From contig NC_065408.1 of the NCBI RefSeq assembly GCF_024362695.1, forward strand, positions 7,626,001 through 7,690,000: a stretch of DNA of 64,000 bases, given 5' to 3'. This DNA comes from Pectinophora gossypiella (taxonomy: Eukaryota > Arthropoda > Insecta > Lepidoptera > Gelechiidae). Below the pieces are notes generated by a model that worked only from the letters and a program-made list of their open reading frames with translations, did not search any database and was not told the origin of the DNA. Each line of letters starts with the position of its first letter. The stretch's first letter is position 1. This document shows, in pieces, positions 34,167 to 47,205 of this stretch. The position numbers and the translations under genes were made by a program.

Positions 34167-34690
34167 GGGGGTTAAAAAGGCCACATCGAAGCATTTCATC
34201 TAAAAAGGTAATATTGCTGTTTGTAATTAGTTTGCATTGCGCACTTATTTTTATATGCGCAAATGTCAAATTGCAATAGTTATTTTTTAACCCCTGACGC
34301 AAAAACGACGGGGTGTTATAAGTATGACAAGTCTGTGTAAATGTGTATGTGTCTGCCTGTGGCATCGTAGCTCCCAAACGGATGATCCGATTTTAGTGCC
34401 GCTTATTTCTTTGAAAGGTATATCAGTCGAGAGTGTTCTTAGCTATGTTTGGTGGAAATCGGTTCAGCTCTTCAAGATCATCATGTCGTTTGTTAAGTGT
34501 GATAAGAATGTTACACGCTCAGTTTGCTTACAAGCATATGTGGGATAAGTTATTTTTTGCTTTTTATATGGTTTAGCATTTTTAACCTTTTGTGTCATAA
34601 TAATTGAGTACTTTTTTTGGTCGGGGGTATTTAATTTTTTTAATTTAATGTTATTAGATGAATTGCTTTGATGTGGTATTTTAACCCCCC
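34167..34690. mobile_element. Foldback MITE (family MA) with an inserted second element
   Basis: The left part (34167 to about 34285) and right part (34655-34690, GATGAATTGCTTTGATGTGG) form one MITE. Between them lies an unrelated repeat. Confidence 0.7.
34290..34645 (+). repeat. Dispersed repeat nested in a MITE
   Basis: Starts near CTGACGCAAAAACGACGGGG, contains AAACGGATGATCCGATTTTA and GGAAATCGGTTCAGCTC, and ends near GGTCGGGGGTATTTAA. The layout is familiar from insect repeats, but I cannot assign the class. Strand arbitrary. Confidence 0.5.
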
Positions 34691-35594
34691 TGGAATCTAA
34701 TACTAAACTTAGAGCAAATATTGCCTTTACAAACATTTCCCAGGTTAGAAACTAAACATGGAATGTTTATGTGGAATGGACACAAGCAACTTCTGAGTTA
34801 CTTTTTGTTCGTTTTGATATAGAGACGGTTGTATTTGAACGGTTCGCGCAACGATGGATAGATTGTCATTTTACGACGGATATTGGCCCCTCATACTCGC
34901 AAAAAACACAAGCTTACACATTCTATGGCTCATGAAAAATACAAGACCAAAGGTGATGAAAGAAAAGATTTTCTTGCGACGTTTCCTTTTTGTTTTTAAT
35001 GAAATAATTATTTTTATGATTAAGTAACTCACGTATATACACATTTACTCTGTAATCAAATAAAAAGCACTGCATTCTTTGTAAGAAAATATAGAAATGT
35101 ACTTACTAATTAGTTCACGTTTACAAAATGTTTGCAACAAAAAAACTGCAAATTAAAAGGCAAGGAAAATATCGTACTTAATTAGGTATGTAGTTTTTGT
35201 ATAGTGTTGGGATGTCATTGTTGGTGTAAAATGTTTTCAAGTATTTTTAAAGAGTTGACTCGTGTCTGTAATTGAATAGACGTTTTCAGCGGTGTGTGCT
35301 GCCGTCCAAGACAAATACCAGTTAATATTCATGAGAGACTGCTCTAACAACGGCCCCCGAACATTAGCACAACAATGGGCGACCACGCTCGCTCATCTCA
35401 AATGACCTCGACCATTGTACTCAGATCACTGTCTCCGCACTTTTTGTCTCACCGTTATTACAATCTTTGCAACATATTCCAGAGATGCTCACATCTCACG
35501 TTACTTATACGTTTCACACGTATATAGTTATCCACCCCATTGAGATACTGGCCTAACGCCAGTAGTTTTTACAAGTCAACTTGCAGCCACTTAT

Positions 35595-35860
35595 GGTTTC
35601 CGTAGATATAAATATGATCATCATCATCATCATCATGTCGTCCAAACCGTATCCGGCGAGTCCTAAATAATGTATCCTGGGTTGTTGTTGTGGTGGGCTC
35701 TGATGTGGCTGGCGAAACCGAACTTGGACTTGAAGATCCGGTCACATGCTGGCCTGACGAATTGAGTGTGTAGTTATAGGAGGGTTTCGGTCGAGTCTTC
35801 CGTATTTGGCACTTTGCGTCAATATCTTGTAAACGCTTCTCTTCAAATAAATAAATATAA
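35595..35860 (-). pseudogene. Retroelement-like coding fragment (possible polyprotein C-terminus)
   Basis: The minus strand encodes about 85 uninterrupted residues: KRLQDIDAKCQIRKTRPKPS, a Ser/Thr/Pro-rich linker with TTTTTQ, then TLFRTRRIRFGRH and an Asp run from a (GAT) repeat. The basic TRR.RFGR end loosely recalls the C-terminus of LTR-element polyproteins (TRSGR-type). No catalytic motif is present, so the class is uncertain. It could also be an unrelated gene fragment. Confidence 0.4.
35617..35634. repeat. (ATC)n microsatellite
   Basis: Six ATC units, possibly the tail repeat of the adjoining retroelement fragment. Confidence 0.8.
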
Positions 35861-36923
35861 ATAAAAAACAAAAATATGATAAACGGTGTAGAAACAGATA
35901 CTCACCCCGTAGCCTTTAATGAGCACATCGCGGTGGTGGTGTGTTATCATTGACGTGATCACATTAGTAAACTTCTATGACGTGCTAGGAATGATAAACA
36001 GTATTATATTACTGCGTGTTTTTATAGATATGTCCCAAGCACATGAGATCTTTAGAGTAATGTGGCGATTTTACAAGTGATAATATTTTAAGCACACTTT
36101 CCCTTCTTTGACTGTGAATAATGCTCGACTGAGTTTTTATAGCCACATTACGTTTATCGTTCACACGACACACATCGCTGTTTTATTGAAATACGGACAA
36201 TAAAATACAGACTTTGTGTATGATATATATTAGGGATTATAGTAACGTCTTTGGGGCACGGAAAGTTTTTGCGGAGCCGCAATTATACTCGTATGTCACG
36301 ACATTAGCTGCCAGAGGAAAGCCATTAATCTGTCATTGACATCGTATATCGTGCTAATCATACGTCATATAAGTGTCGATGAAGTCGAGTTGTGGAAATC
36401 TCGAAATCACCGAGGGAAGTTCTAATAAAATGTCGTTAACGAATCCTTATCTAGTAAGGAAGAAAACTAAGCGAACATGATAGACGGGAAATAGATCAAT
36501 CTGTGAAGGAGGAAATTGCCATTTGGGGCCAATTACAGATTTGATGTCCCACTTACGTTTTGTGCCGCGTCGGCTAACTACTTCACGTGGGGACAAGGGA
36601 AAATTAGTTTTGTGAGAAAGCATGGGAAGCGAAGTCAGGTAGTTTTGCTGACCAGTATTCTCATTTCAGTAACATCAAGAACTATTTTCTCTTTGTTCCA
36701 CATTATAACCTAGCGAGGGCTATGAAATAGGTAATAAAAGTGGATAGGCAGGACATTTCTGGAAGATTGTAAAATTGGTAAGTATATAAAGTTAGTAGCT
36801 TTGTGGCATAATTGGTGCATATATGTATTCTTGCTTTATCATATTATAAATGTTTATTCCGATGAGCTACATATTTATTTAATTAGGGGAGCGTACAGCC
36901 TACTTTACAAAATGTTAAATTTT

Positions 36924-37190
36924 ATCATCATCTCCCTAGCGATATCCCGTTTTCACGGGGTCCGCTTACCCAACCTGAAGATTTGATTGAGGCCGGTGTT
37001 TTACAGAAGCGACTGCCTGTCTGACCTTCTAACCCGCGAAGGGAAAACCAGCCCAATACAGGTTAGGTCACATATCTCCGAAACGTATTTCTTGGGAATG
37101 TGGGTTTCCTCACGATTTTTTCCTTCATTGCTGAGCACGTGATCATTTATAATTCAATGATTAATTTAAAAACAAATTCTAAAATCATTG
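36924..37190 (-). mobile_element. SINE family S4, head missing
   Basis: Reverse copy with the tail at 36924 and the body reaching the AAAAACAAATTC segment; it ends before the tRNA-like head. Confidence 0.8.
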
Positions 37191-39564
37191 GTAAATATAA
37201 AATTGTATAATTACTTAAATGTCAATTAACAAGCTGCATGAAGTCTCAAGAGCACATCCAGTTTCTTTGACCAACTTGTTAAAGCGCAGCCTCAAGTTAC
37301 TTGGCCAACTTTTTGCAACTCAAGGCTTAAAAGACGTGGTAAAGCATACTCATATCATCGTTATTTATAGAAACATAAATACAATACAAAATTCTTCTTA
37401 AAAATGTCCACGAATGCATGTCAGCGCGTCGAGACGTAAGTTTAATTTGATAGCACTTGTCAGTTGCACATTTTAAAGGGCTCTCCGAGGCTAATTTGTC
37501 AAAAGCTAAGTCAAGATGTGGTCAGGACAGTTTCCAGTAAAGTACAAAGGATCGTCTTCAGTTTTCGCTTATACGGAACGTTGGTAAGCGAGTATTAAAT
37601 AAAACAAATTGTACCAGCATTGTACTTTCACTGGTCTGTGTATTGAAATTGTATTGTAACTTAACTTCTTTATGGGTATCGCCCCGAAATGAATGCTTTT
37701 TATTTTTTATTACGTTTTCCTAAAGAGGACGTCATCACAATAATGTTCATCGATGTTTGGGGGAATATAAATACATATAATACTTAATGCTTTACCGTCG
37801 TATTCCTTTCATACCCTCACTAGTAATCAATCTCATACAGTCCCTCGACTTCGATATTACTTATAGAATATTATAATAAGTATTGATCGACTATTCCATC
37901 ATGTAATTGTATATGAATTATAGCTTCTTGCTTATGAATATGAATACTGAAAGCTACAATTTAAATTAATCAAGACAATATGTCTGGAATACACAAGTAG
38001 CTTTTGAAATATTTATAGTAAGTGAATTGAATCTCTATTATTTTTATTTTATTTATTGCCATCATGTACATTACTTATACAGATCTTAAATACTATGTTT
38101 TACATAGGTGGAACAGTACATGAATCCTCTAGAGCATTGCAATATATCATAAAACTAAGTTGGACTCGTTTACAATCATAATTTGGTGTTTACAGTAAAA
38201 ATAACTTGCTAGATTGGATTGCAGAATTCCCGTTCTTTAAATAAAAAAGTCTAGCAGCATGTTTTTTGGCGTGATTTATTATAATTTAACCCCCTTAGAT
38301 GGTATTGACTACTTGGCCGGACAAATAGGAGCGCCCAGTACATTTCGACAACAGGCCTGAGAGTGCTCAGTTGGGCGTCTAGCAGCATTCTCTTTATTAT
38401 TTCTTACGAACTTCATCTATTTATATTTAATTTAAGTATACCAATCAAACTGATAGAGAAGACCTGTGCCTAGCAATGGGATGTATTTAAATAAGCTTTT
38501 TATGTTTATGTCTGATATAAGCACAAGCCGCTTTCTCAAAGGTATGTCATATCAACGGACTCAGCCTGAAGCATTTGTTGAAATAGCAGAGAAAGAGTCA
38601 CAAGTGATGTGCGACCTGCTACAAAATTCTTTCAAAACAACAAAGTAAAATAATAAAAATACGCAAGTTTAAAATTTAGTAAGCAACCCATACCAACCCA
38701 TAAACTTCCCGGCTTTCATTACAAACCTAAAAATGAAGCTCCTTTTGCTAAATTGCCCGATTTGCGCAAAAATAATTATAAAAACGTAGCTCGAGGGATA
38801 TAAATGGAATTATACATGTATATTAAAGAAAATTCGCTTGAAGATAAACATTCCACCTTCGAATTAACTTTTGAAGAACATAAGCTGGAACATAATTAGA
38901 GTCAAGAGTACGTACGGAGTGATGGTATTAAAATGTTATGGGCAAATTTGAAAATTCTTTGTGCTAACGGTTACGTTTCAGCTGCGTACACTTAAGGGGA
39001 GTTACAGATGTAAATTAAACTAAGTATTTCATTAATAGAGTACGACTTAGGCTGTTACCGGTATACATAAACTCTGGTATTGATGTCGAAGTTGAGTGAT
39101 TCAATTAGGTAGAGTCTACCAACTTGATAAAGTTATACCTGAGCTCGGCATGTTAGAATGCTGGTAAATTTGATTTTGTAGCAGCTGAATGCTATTTTAT
39201 AATTAAGTCATATTTAAACAAGCATTTAGATCGTCAGTGTTTTGCTCGAAGATACTTGCATGTAAAATCAATCTCTGCGGTGGAGCAGCGTTTACAGTTA
39301 CCAGTCGGTCGTACCCTGGTGCACTAATGTCAGTGTGATCACCATTGATATATCACAAGGTTGGGAATCGTTTGATGATCTTATAAAGTGTTACAAAGTT
39401 TTGAAAAACAAAATAAACAAGTATAAAAATATAGGTTCCTCATTTTCTTACCTTGTCAGCTTGATTGAGTCTTCTTCTAGAAATGGAAAGTACGCTCATG
39501 ACGTGTTGTTTAATTTTATACAGTTTTTTGCTTGCCTCCAGATTACATTGTTCAGGTTTCAACT
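37191..39564. other. Sparse region
   Basis: A+T-rich; contains the repeat segment at 38255-38400 and nothing else recognised. Confidence 0.5.
38255..38400. repeat. Repeat segment with duplicated GTCTAGCAGCAT
   Basis: GTCTAGCAGCAT occurs at 38250 and 38378, bracketing a block with TTGACTACTTGGCCGGACAA and GCCTGAGAGTGCTCAGTTGG. Part of the block is related to the poly(A) insert at 44900. Could be a 5'-truncated retrocopy with its target duplication. Confidence 0.45.
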
Positions 39565-39734
39565 GGGGGGTTTGAAAGGCCATATAAAAGCAATTCATCG
39601 TTGCGCGTTCATTGCGCGCTTACTTTTATATGTGCAAATGTCAAATTGTGATTGTGAGGTGGAATACCAGCCTCATCAACCCTGGTATTCCTTTTTTAGA
39701 TGAATTGCTTGGATGTGGCCAATTTTAACTCCCC
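39565..39734. mobile_element. Foldback MITE (family MA) containing a SINE scrap
   Basis: GGGGGGTTTGAAAGGCCATAT at the left, GATGTGGCCAATTTTAAC at the right, core TTTTATATGTGCAAATGTCA. A piece at about 39650-39693 matches the reverse S1 SINE tail (GAGGTGGAATACCAGCCTCA). Confidence 0.7.
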
Positions 39735-40274
39735 TGAATATAAGCGGTAGTAAAACAAACCTCCGTTTTAAACGTTAAAAGAAAACAACATTAAACGAGT
39801 AGTCTCCAGTAGGCATTAAAAAAGGGTCAATGATATAATTTGTACTGTAAAGCTTTTAACGGAAGAGAAGTTTCAACGTAAGTAAGTGAATAAAAAAATG
39901 TAATCCAGTTTCATCAAAAGCGAGCTTGTATAAAACTGTAGACATGTGTTTTTTAATTGATTTACTGACGTATTGTTTTGTACTCTTTACTGAAAGTGCA
40001 ATTAGGCTTCTGCACTCAACGTTATGACATAAAAAAATGGAGTAGGAACGCAGTGCCACTACCATGAGCTTGACATCAATACTACTCGCTTTGCATGACT
40101 CAGAGATTTTCCTTCTCTGCGTTATAGAGATTTAAAAAAACATGTTTAGTACTTACTTACTTTTCTAATATTTTATCTTTGTCTGTTTTATATATAACCC
40201 TACCTTTTAGGCCTTAATGTGGGTCGACATTTTAGATTGGCTCGTTATTATTCGTAACGAACTAGAAAGAGTAT

Positions 40275-40282
40275 TGACGTCA
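40275..40282. promoter_or_regulatory. Perfect palindromic CRE (TGACGTCA)
   Basis: Exact CREB/ATF full site in the presumed intron, between the two candidate first exons. Confidence 0.3.
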
Positions 40283-41124
40283 GTATAAAACGAAAAGAAG
40301 CCATCCTAAAAGCTCACTAGCTAGAGTTCCTACATACATTAGCAGTCGCAACAGTTTGAAAGGGCATCATTTAAAATTCTCTTTTCTTTTTGCCCATACA
40401 AGTCAAGTAAAGTAACCCAAGCCACGTAGGTCTTCAGAGCGTAAAATGCAAATACGGGTAGACACGAAGTGTATCAGAGTATCAATTTGTAACCGCTGAT
40501 TCGCCTCGCTTGCACTATTTGAACAAGCTTCCTTAGGAAACGCTATGCGCTATCCAAATAGGTAGGTAACTATATTTACAATAAAAACATATACGTAAGT
40601 TTTGTCTAACCTAAATTATGTCGGATCAAAAAGGAGGAAAACTGCCTAATAACATTTTCGCCAATAATATATCTCTGACCATGATTACGGCAGATATGAC
40701 ACGTTCATTTTATAACTACTTAGTCAGTTTTTAGAATACTAGATAATTTATGCTAACCTAATTTCGCCGGGACTATCACTATCAAACTTATGAAAACAAA
40801 ATACAACGACGCTTACAAAGGGTGGAAATTATTAAAGGTAATGATTGTAAGGGTTATGCGCGTAGGTTGTATTTAACGAGTTTTCGAGTAGAGAGCCTGG
40901 TTAATGCCAAAACACGCGCCTTTATTGTTCCGGTATACTTTACCTGCCGCTGTTGTTTTCAGCAGAGCTAAGTTAAATTTAATGTTCATAGTGTAGCAGC
41001 CGCATTTTATGGGGCCAACAAATGGTCTTAATATTTATACAGTACAATTTGATGGCTGAAAAGCACGGTGGTTACTCTACTTTTCGGATGGTATGCGGAA
41101 TGTCAAAGTTCGCTTGTAAAAGTA

Positions 41125-41230
41125 GACAAGTAGCCCCCTATTACGTGGGACTTAAAGCTTAGCTGGCGACGAGTGAGTGTATATACTTTACACCTCTGCC
41201 TACCCCTTTGAGGATACAGGCATGATGTTT
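41125..41230 (+). repeat. Dispersed repeat, forward copy of an opposed pair
   Basis: CTTAGCTGGCGACGAGTGAG and CTCTGCCTACCCCTTTGAGG. The reverse complement recurs at 41795-41925. Confidence 0.6.
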
Positions 41231-41669
41231 ATGATTATGTTTGTAGTAAATTTTTCACAAAAGGAATTTTATTTAAAGTATTAAGACTTCTATTTTTATC
41301 TACACTTTAACGTTCCTTTCCAGATTTTTATCCGTTTATAGTGAATGCAAATTTCGATAGGATTTCGTTAGGAGATATAATTGCGTCGGACTGCGACCGG
41401 GATTTCTTAAGGCGGACTTTTTGTAGGGCGCGGCGGAGTCTAGTCTATCAATCAAGAGAGAGACTTATTGTTCGTGGCTTAATGAACTTTATATCTATAA
41501 TGGTCTAGGTACAAACTGAAAGAAAATAATAAGACTCTCTTAAAGGTCACTAGTGATTTAAAGGGCGGACTGTTCAGGGAAAGAAAATTACGAGAGAACT
41601 TTACAATGAGTTTACTGAAATTGCAATGGATGGCTCTGGAATGTGCAAAAATAACTTTTTTATAGTGAC

Positions 41670-41735
41670 TCAGTTCATCTTACGATGTATGTACCTCTGG
41701 CTAGCCCAATTGGAAATATAGCCGTGTACTTATGT
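41670..41735 (+). mobile_element. Retroelement 3' end with TGTTATG tail, short
   Basis: GTACCTCTGGCTAGCCCAAT followed by a TTATGTTATGTTA end; relative of 27165-27285. Confidence 0.5.
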
Positions 41736-41794
41736 TATGTTACGCGACTCACTCCTCTTATTTAGTAATCTTTTAGAGATTCCATAAACACAGT

Positions 41795-41925
41795 GTCACG
41801 CCTGTATCCCCGAGGGGGTAGGCAGAGATATATAGTGTACAAACCCACTCCTCGCCAGCTATGTCGCCCTCTATTACATGGTGTAACGGACTTAATGCCC
41901 GGCGGCTCGTGATGATGGGTAATAA
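41795..41925 (-). repeat. Dispersed repeat, reverse copy of an opposed pair
   Basis: GTATCCCCGAGGGGGTAGGC and CCCACTCCTCGCCAGCTATG are the reverse counterpart of 41125-41230; the pair could fold as a stem with an ~565-base loop. Confidence 0.6.
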
Positions 41926-44796
41926 AACGAAATACTTAATAAGAGAAAAGCCAAAATATAATGTAAAAATAACAGTAAGGGAACACCGCAGAAAGTCAAC
42001 CAGAAAACAAAAAACGTATCTAAAGATAAAATAAAAATGTCATTTCATGACAGGCCGGAGACCAGTCAGTCGCTGCCCAACTAAAGACTTCGCGACACGT
42101 GGGACTAAACAGTGATTCCATATTTCTAAAACAAACATTATTTTTAAGTATAAAAAGGTATGCTGTTTCATTAGAATTGTTAATGTGGTAGACGCTCTTT
42201 GACTGCGTCTCTTCCGAACTCTCGGTCGCTACAGGTGCAGTTACGTAATATTCAAATTGAAAATCTCCCACGGGATCTAGAGATTTAAAATTAAATCTTG
42301 CACATTTCTTAGCGGATGCTTAAATATGGTAAAACTTATTTAATATATTTTTACTGGGAATTTAAATATACTCATTACTGCGAAAACGTTATCGGATACT
42401 TACTTGACATTTCCTTAAGTCTCAAGTAGAGTCCCGAGTAGCAAAACAGCGTTTTTAAAAGCCAATCTACTTATTAATAGTATTTCCTATACTCATGAAA
42501 ATATTTGCATGGGTAAACGTTCTTATTTGACGCCACTAGAGTGATTCATCAACGTATTATTTTTACTCATTTGTCAAAATGAGAGACGTTTTCGTCACCT
42601 GTTAGTCTCGTTGATTTATTCATCGAAACTTGTTCGGAAAAGTGTTGCTGCTGCGTATTCTTGGCAATTACCTCTAAAGAAAGGTGGCAATAGTGCGCAA
42701 AAAAATTTAAAAGATAAGATTTATAGTTAAGATTAGTATATGATAAGAAATGAAGACACGTCAAAATTCCGTAAAACTATCTAATTAAAGCCCTTTATAC
42801 TTATTTTATTATTGGCATTGACCCAAAAAAGACGCCAGAGAGATTAGCAGCCTAACTAAGTATCTCCCACAATACTAAGGACGATATTTTGCTGGTACAT
42901 TTCACAGTAAGGACACTCATACACATTACCGAATAATCTTAAACGGTTGTGACAGTAGAAGAAACCGTGAGAAAGGGTTAGCACGAGCGACATATTTGAA
43001 ACTCTGCCACGAGTTATTCTCGTCGCGGTCCCGCGTAAACACCGCACAGATATTATTATATCTCACTATATTAATACACTTGGATGCACGATCATATCAT
43101 ACGACACACGTCATAAGAACTGCATCAAGGAGAGAGTTTGAAATCACTGTAATTGTGTTAATCCGATCCAATTCACTATATTTCCATCTGCAACAGGCGA
43201 TACTCAGGCGAAACCATTAATTTGCTCTTGAGCTATGAATGAAGCGAAAAATAATTGTAAAGCCGCGTCTGGATGGGCGCGTTTCCTATTACTTTTGTAG
43301 ACGTGTTAGTCCAACAGAGCCGAGGTCGCTATCGATTTGTGTTCACGTACGATTTCCATCTCGAGATCTAATCCTACTAGAGTGTAGCAATTTGTAAGCC
43401 AAGCTCCTTAAGTAAGGTGAGAGTGCCCCTTAGCGAAGATGGTCGAACGTCACTCCGATGGTATCTGAACATTTCACTGTATGTTCCTGGGTGAGAGCGT
43501 CGTATCTATCGGCAATCTACTCTCAATTACTGTAACTAAACGTAGTAAGCACTCACAAGACGTGGAGCAAAATTATTTATTTCGAACATGAGACGACGTA
43601 CTAACCCCACATTCCCGAACGTTGTAATATACTTGGCAACTGGGATTTAAGTATCTGCAATTATCTACAATTTGTCAATTCAATCACCAACAGCAACGTG
43701 CATATTGCACATTACCTGCTACTGCGTAATAAATTTTTACTTTTGCTATTTTCAATGCGCCTTTTCCGACCTGTCATCGAGTTCTTACGGGAGCGTGTAA
43801 AATATTCGCACTTACATTTAGCAATTCGTTTGTATATGCACGGAGAGGTAAACAAAGACGTAGGAAAATTTTTGTAGAAGCCATTTGCTCTTCAGTGAGT
43901 CACTTTCGTCATCGAGGTGTAGCAGGCTTAGACAGTGAGTTATGAACGGTAATATTTTTTCATGGCGGAGTGTAGTAGAATACGTGACAACAGCTACTGT
44001 ATGGTCCCGGCGTTAGCCACGACGCTTTCTTTACGCGCCAAGTCGCACGCGCAGTCGAAACCACGCTTCGTCCAATATAAACGTCGATCGACATTACAAT
44101 ATACCGAGAAGTATGAAACTCTGTCCTGTGTAAAAGATAAGTGCGGTTAAAATTCAGTGTTCAGTCGTGTTGAAGAAAAGTGATAAAACGAATTTATATG
44201 TGGCGATGCTCTCAAAAACGATCGTGTAATGTTATGTGACGGTATCAGTGATGTGATAAATAAGTGTTATGTAGTCTATGGTAAAGTAGCAAATAAGATA
44301 TTTAGGCATACTACACCACTTTCAATTCTAAGCATTTAATAAGACATAGGAAAATCATTGTCTAATTGAATCTGGGCTTCAGAAGAGCTCCTGAGGGAAA
44401 ATCTAGGACATCTCGTTAAGCTTAACATGTGGTAATAGTTAATGCGTCCTGAGGAGTTACATTGTATCAAACTGTGTTTACGTATAATACGTTTATAGAT
44501 TACGCATGTCAAGTGTCAAATATAGAACAAAACAGAAAATACGTTCGTAATGAAGTAGGTATAACACACCCACCGCACCGTGACTTGCTCTTGGCATTTT
44601 ATCATTCAGTTTAATCCAATACTCCTGCTAATTTAATACTGTGAGCAAAAAAGTTTTCTTATTTGCACTTGGATTTCCTTAATCTGAAACTTTCCACGAC
44701 ATTTCCACGTTTCCCCATCCTCATTCAAGTTTTAAATCCGTAATGACGGAGAAAAATGTTGGCGAGTTAACGTTACAGAATGTTTTCGAAATAGCT

Positions 44797-45042
44797 TCTT
44801 CTTCTTGTCGTGTGGGTTGTGAGATGGAATATCAACCTCATCGACCCTGGTGTCAGGGTAATTATTGAGCCGACAAGGACCCCTGACTCAAGTAACTTTT
44901 TTTTGATGTGACTTATTGTAGATTTGCCGCAGATGGCATTAACGACTTAGCCGGAACTCATGTAACGACTACATACTTACATCAGTAAGTAATTACCAGG
45001 ACCAACGGCTTAACGTGCCTTCTGAAGCACGGTTCATCTTAC
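44797..45042 (-). mobile_element. tRNA-headed SINE (family S1), 5'-truncated, with a nested insertion
   Basis: A perfect 12-base duplication TTCGAAATAGCT (44785-44796 and 45043-45054) flanks it. The body is interrupted at about 44900-44958 by a small poly(A) insert. Confidence 0.85.
44900..44958 (-). mobile_element. Short poly(A)-tailed insert inside a SINE
   Basis: About 59 bases with eight Ts at the left edge (poly(A) on the minus strand), bracketed by ACTCAAGTAAC and ACTCATGTAAC. The body resembles sequence at 38296-38330, so it is a severely 5'-truncated retrocopy of an unidentified element. Confidence 0.65.
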
Positions 45043-45392
45043 TTCGAAATAGCTAATTTATATTGATAATTAATCTATAGAAGGGTCGCCAATGACATGA
45101 TGTAATCAATCACTTATAAAAACTATTTGTATATTTATGATATCCCTGGATTGTAATGACTATCCAAAGTATCCAACTGTGAAAATGGATTGTTTCGAAA
45201 TAAATTTAAATGATTAATTTTGTATCAAAATTTATGATTCCATTGTATTTATTTATCTAGTACAGTCAAACCTCCTTGCGATGATTAATGCGTCCGAGCT
45301 TTTTCTGCTACGCAGGATTTCAAATAAGATTGGCAAACTTTACCCATGTAATTATTTTTGAAAAACCTTTAAGTAATTCATTTGTAATTTGT

Positions 45393-45397
<5 letters not shown>

Positions 45398-45438
<41 letters not shown>

Positions 45439-45536
45439 CTCTATTAAAGAGCTGCGCTCTTGTCGGTGGAGTAATCGCCATTCCCCTCTTCTTCCCGCCA
45501 AAACCTTCACCTCCTGATACGACATGACCTGCACCT
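45398..45536 (-). pseudogene. LINE ORF2 C-terminus with CT/GA-repeat tail
   Basis: The minus strand reads KVQVMSYQEVKVLAGRRGEW then RLLHRQERSSL and a stop, followed by a (TG)(GA) repeat (45398-45440 on the plus strand as CT then CA). Same family as 32851 and 63433. Confidence 0.75.
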
Positions 45537-46889
45537 TCTCACAAACACACACATTCACTTCTCACTTCTTGCTCGTAAAATACTTGCAAATAATACAAAT
45601 ATATGTTTACCTATTTATGACTAGGAACCAAAAAAGCACTCAATACTTTTCCTGTTAGCGTGTGCAGATCAAAAAATTACATGAAAAAAAAAAACGAGAG
45701 ATCAAGACACACACGCTACACTTGAACCCAAAGAAGTTGAAAGCCATAATCCGGTTACTCGTCTACTCTTCAGAAGAAAACTATTTAAAATGACATAAGA
45801 ATTAATTCAACAGCGTATCTTGAATACCGATAAGGAAAAAGTAACGCTTTATTACAAGATTCCACTATAAATTATGTAGATTCCACGCGCACAATAAATG
45901 GTCATTATTTATGTAGCGAAAATTTTGAAGCACCAATATTTTATACTGTATATAGTTGGTGACACAATTTCGAACAAAAGCAGTCATCTATCTCGAAATG
46001 ACCCGTTTTGTCTCCATGTCAACAATAATACGATTTGGGAATTCCCTCGCCTACCGGCCGCCTGTTAAATAAAACAAATACAGATTACTTCACCCTTAAC
46101 TTACCTACCCTTTGTGTATAACAAATTATATTTCAATTTATACAAATCTCATGCAAATATCTCTACAGTTCAGCTTTAGGTGATAAATAGACGGTGCAAA
46201 AAGTCGACATTTATATTCCATTAAGTTATTAGGTTAGTTTAGATTTAGGTTAATCTGAAATAGACCGAAGTGACATAACAATTTAAGTGGTTTCACTTGT
46301 TTCTTAGTAAGTTTGTTTTGTTCTGGAACCCGGTGAGTGGGCACGCTTCTGGAATATCTGGCGAACATTCCCGGGACTTGGAGCAATTCACCTGGCGGCT
46401 AGCAAGCACACATAGCGGTTTAGTAATTTACCAGCTTCCAACTTCAACTGGAACTCTATATATTTGTTAGGTACATTTTAATATCTGTGGATGCAATACA
46501 ATCTTTTCACACTTTTATTTATATTTTTATTTTTTTTCTTCCCTTTTGCGCGCAATCTATCACCCTTGGATAATAAGCACTTCTTGTGGTGTATAGGTGT
46601 CATTTTAGGTAAGCGACCAGTGTCGCTTCCTATTTTGGGCCTTATTTGGTTAGATCCTGCGGCAGCACACCACACTTTTATAATTCATATTATTTTGAAA
46701 TAACTTATATCTCTTTGGTCTTAGGGTCTTTTGTGATATTTCAAACATGTCTTGCTTTACTTACTCTCTAGTATGATTTGATTTTGTGTCGCCAGTGATC
46801 TCAAATAGAATAATAGCGTGAGTCTGTTAGGCACAAAATAGAGTTAGACAAACGTTGACGTCTTTTATCTACTTGAAACATTTATATGT
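45537..46889. other. No recognised feature
   Basis: A+T-rich; a 70-codon hydrophobic frame at 46491 has no recognised relatives. Confidence 0.5.
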
Positions 46890-47205
46890 AGAGATAACCT
46901 TTGAACAGTATTAAGACAGTAGTTAAACAGAAACTTTATAAATTCGGTTATCATAATGTTAGTGAAAATATTAGGCAGCCAAATTACTAAATTGTATAAT
47001 ATTTTATGTTTTATTTTTAAATTAAAAAGAACGTCTAGTGCCCTGTGCCTAAGTTTTTCTTGCAGCTTCTTTTCTCCGGCTGTACAGGTTGTGAAAAGCC
47101 GCAGTAATTTTAGGTGGACGAGACGTTCCTTACATAAATAATAAGGATACGAAGTGTAACTATGTTACCTATTGAATAGAGATATTTTTGAATTTGAATC
47201 TGGAT
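46890..47205 (+). mobile_element. LINE 3' end, TTTGAA-tail family, degraded
   Basis: Colinear with the minus strand of 23700-24110: AAGACAGTAGTTAA, AGGCAGCCAAATTACTAAAT, GAACGTCTAGTGCCCTGTGC, GTAACTATGTTACCTATTGA. The ORF part is broken. Confidence 0.75.

Larger units (their letters stand above)
34700..36923. other. Sparse region
   Basis: Only the retroelement-like fragment at 35595-35860 stands out. Confidence 0.5.
39735..44796. other. Sparse region
   Basis: Holds a CRE (40275), an opposed repeat pair (41125, 41795) and a short LINE end (41670). A 62-codon frame at 43962 starts MAECSRIRDN but ends in a stop without a donor. Confidence 0.5.

Noticed and set aside
38250..38390. LTR pair from the repeated GTCTAGCAGCAT
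   Set aside because: Only 12 bases are shared, with no primer-binding site or polypurine tract; a target duplication is more likely.
43962..44150. Another alternative first exon
   Set aside because: The frame starting MAECSRIRDN reaches a stop without a usable donor.
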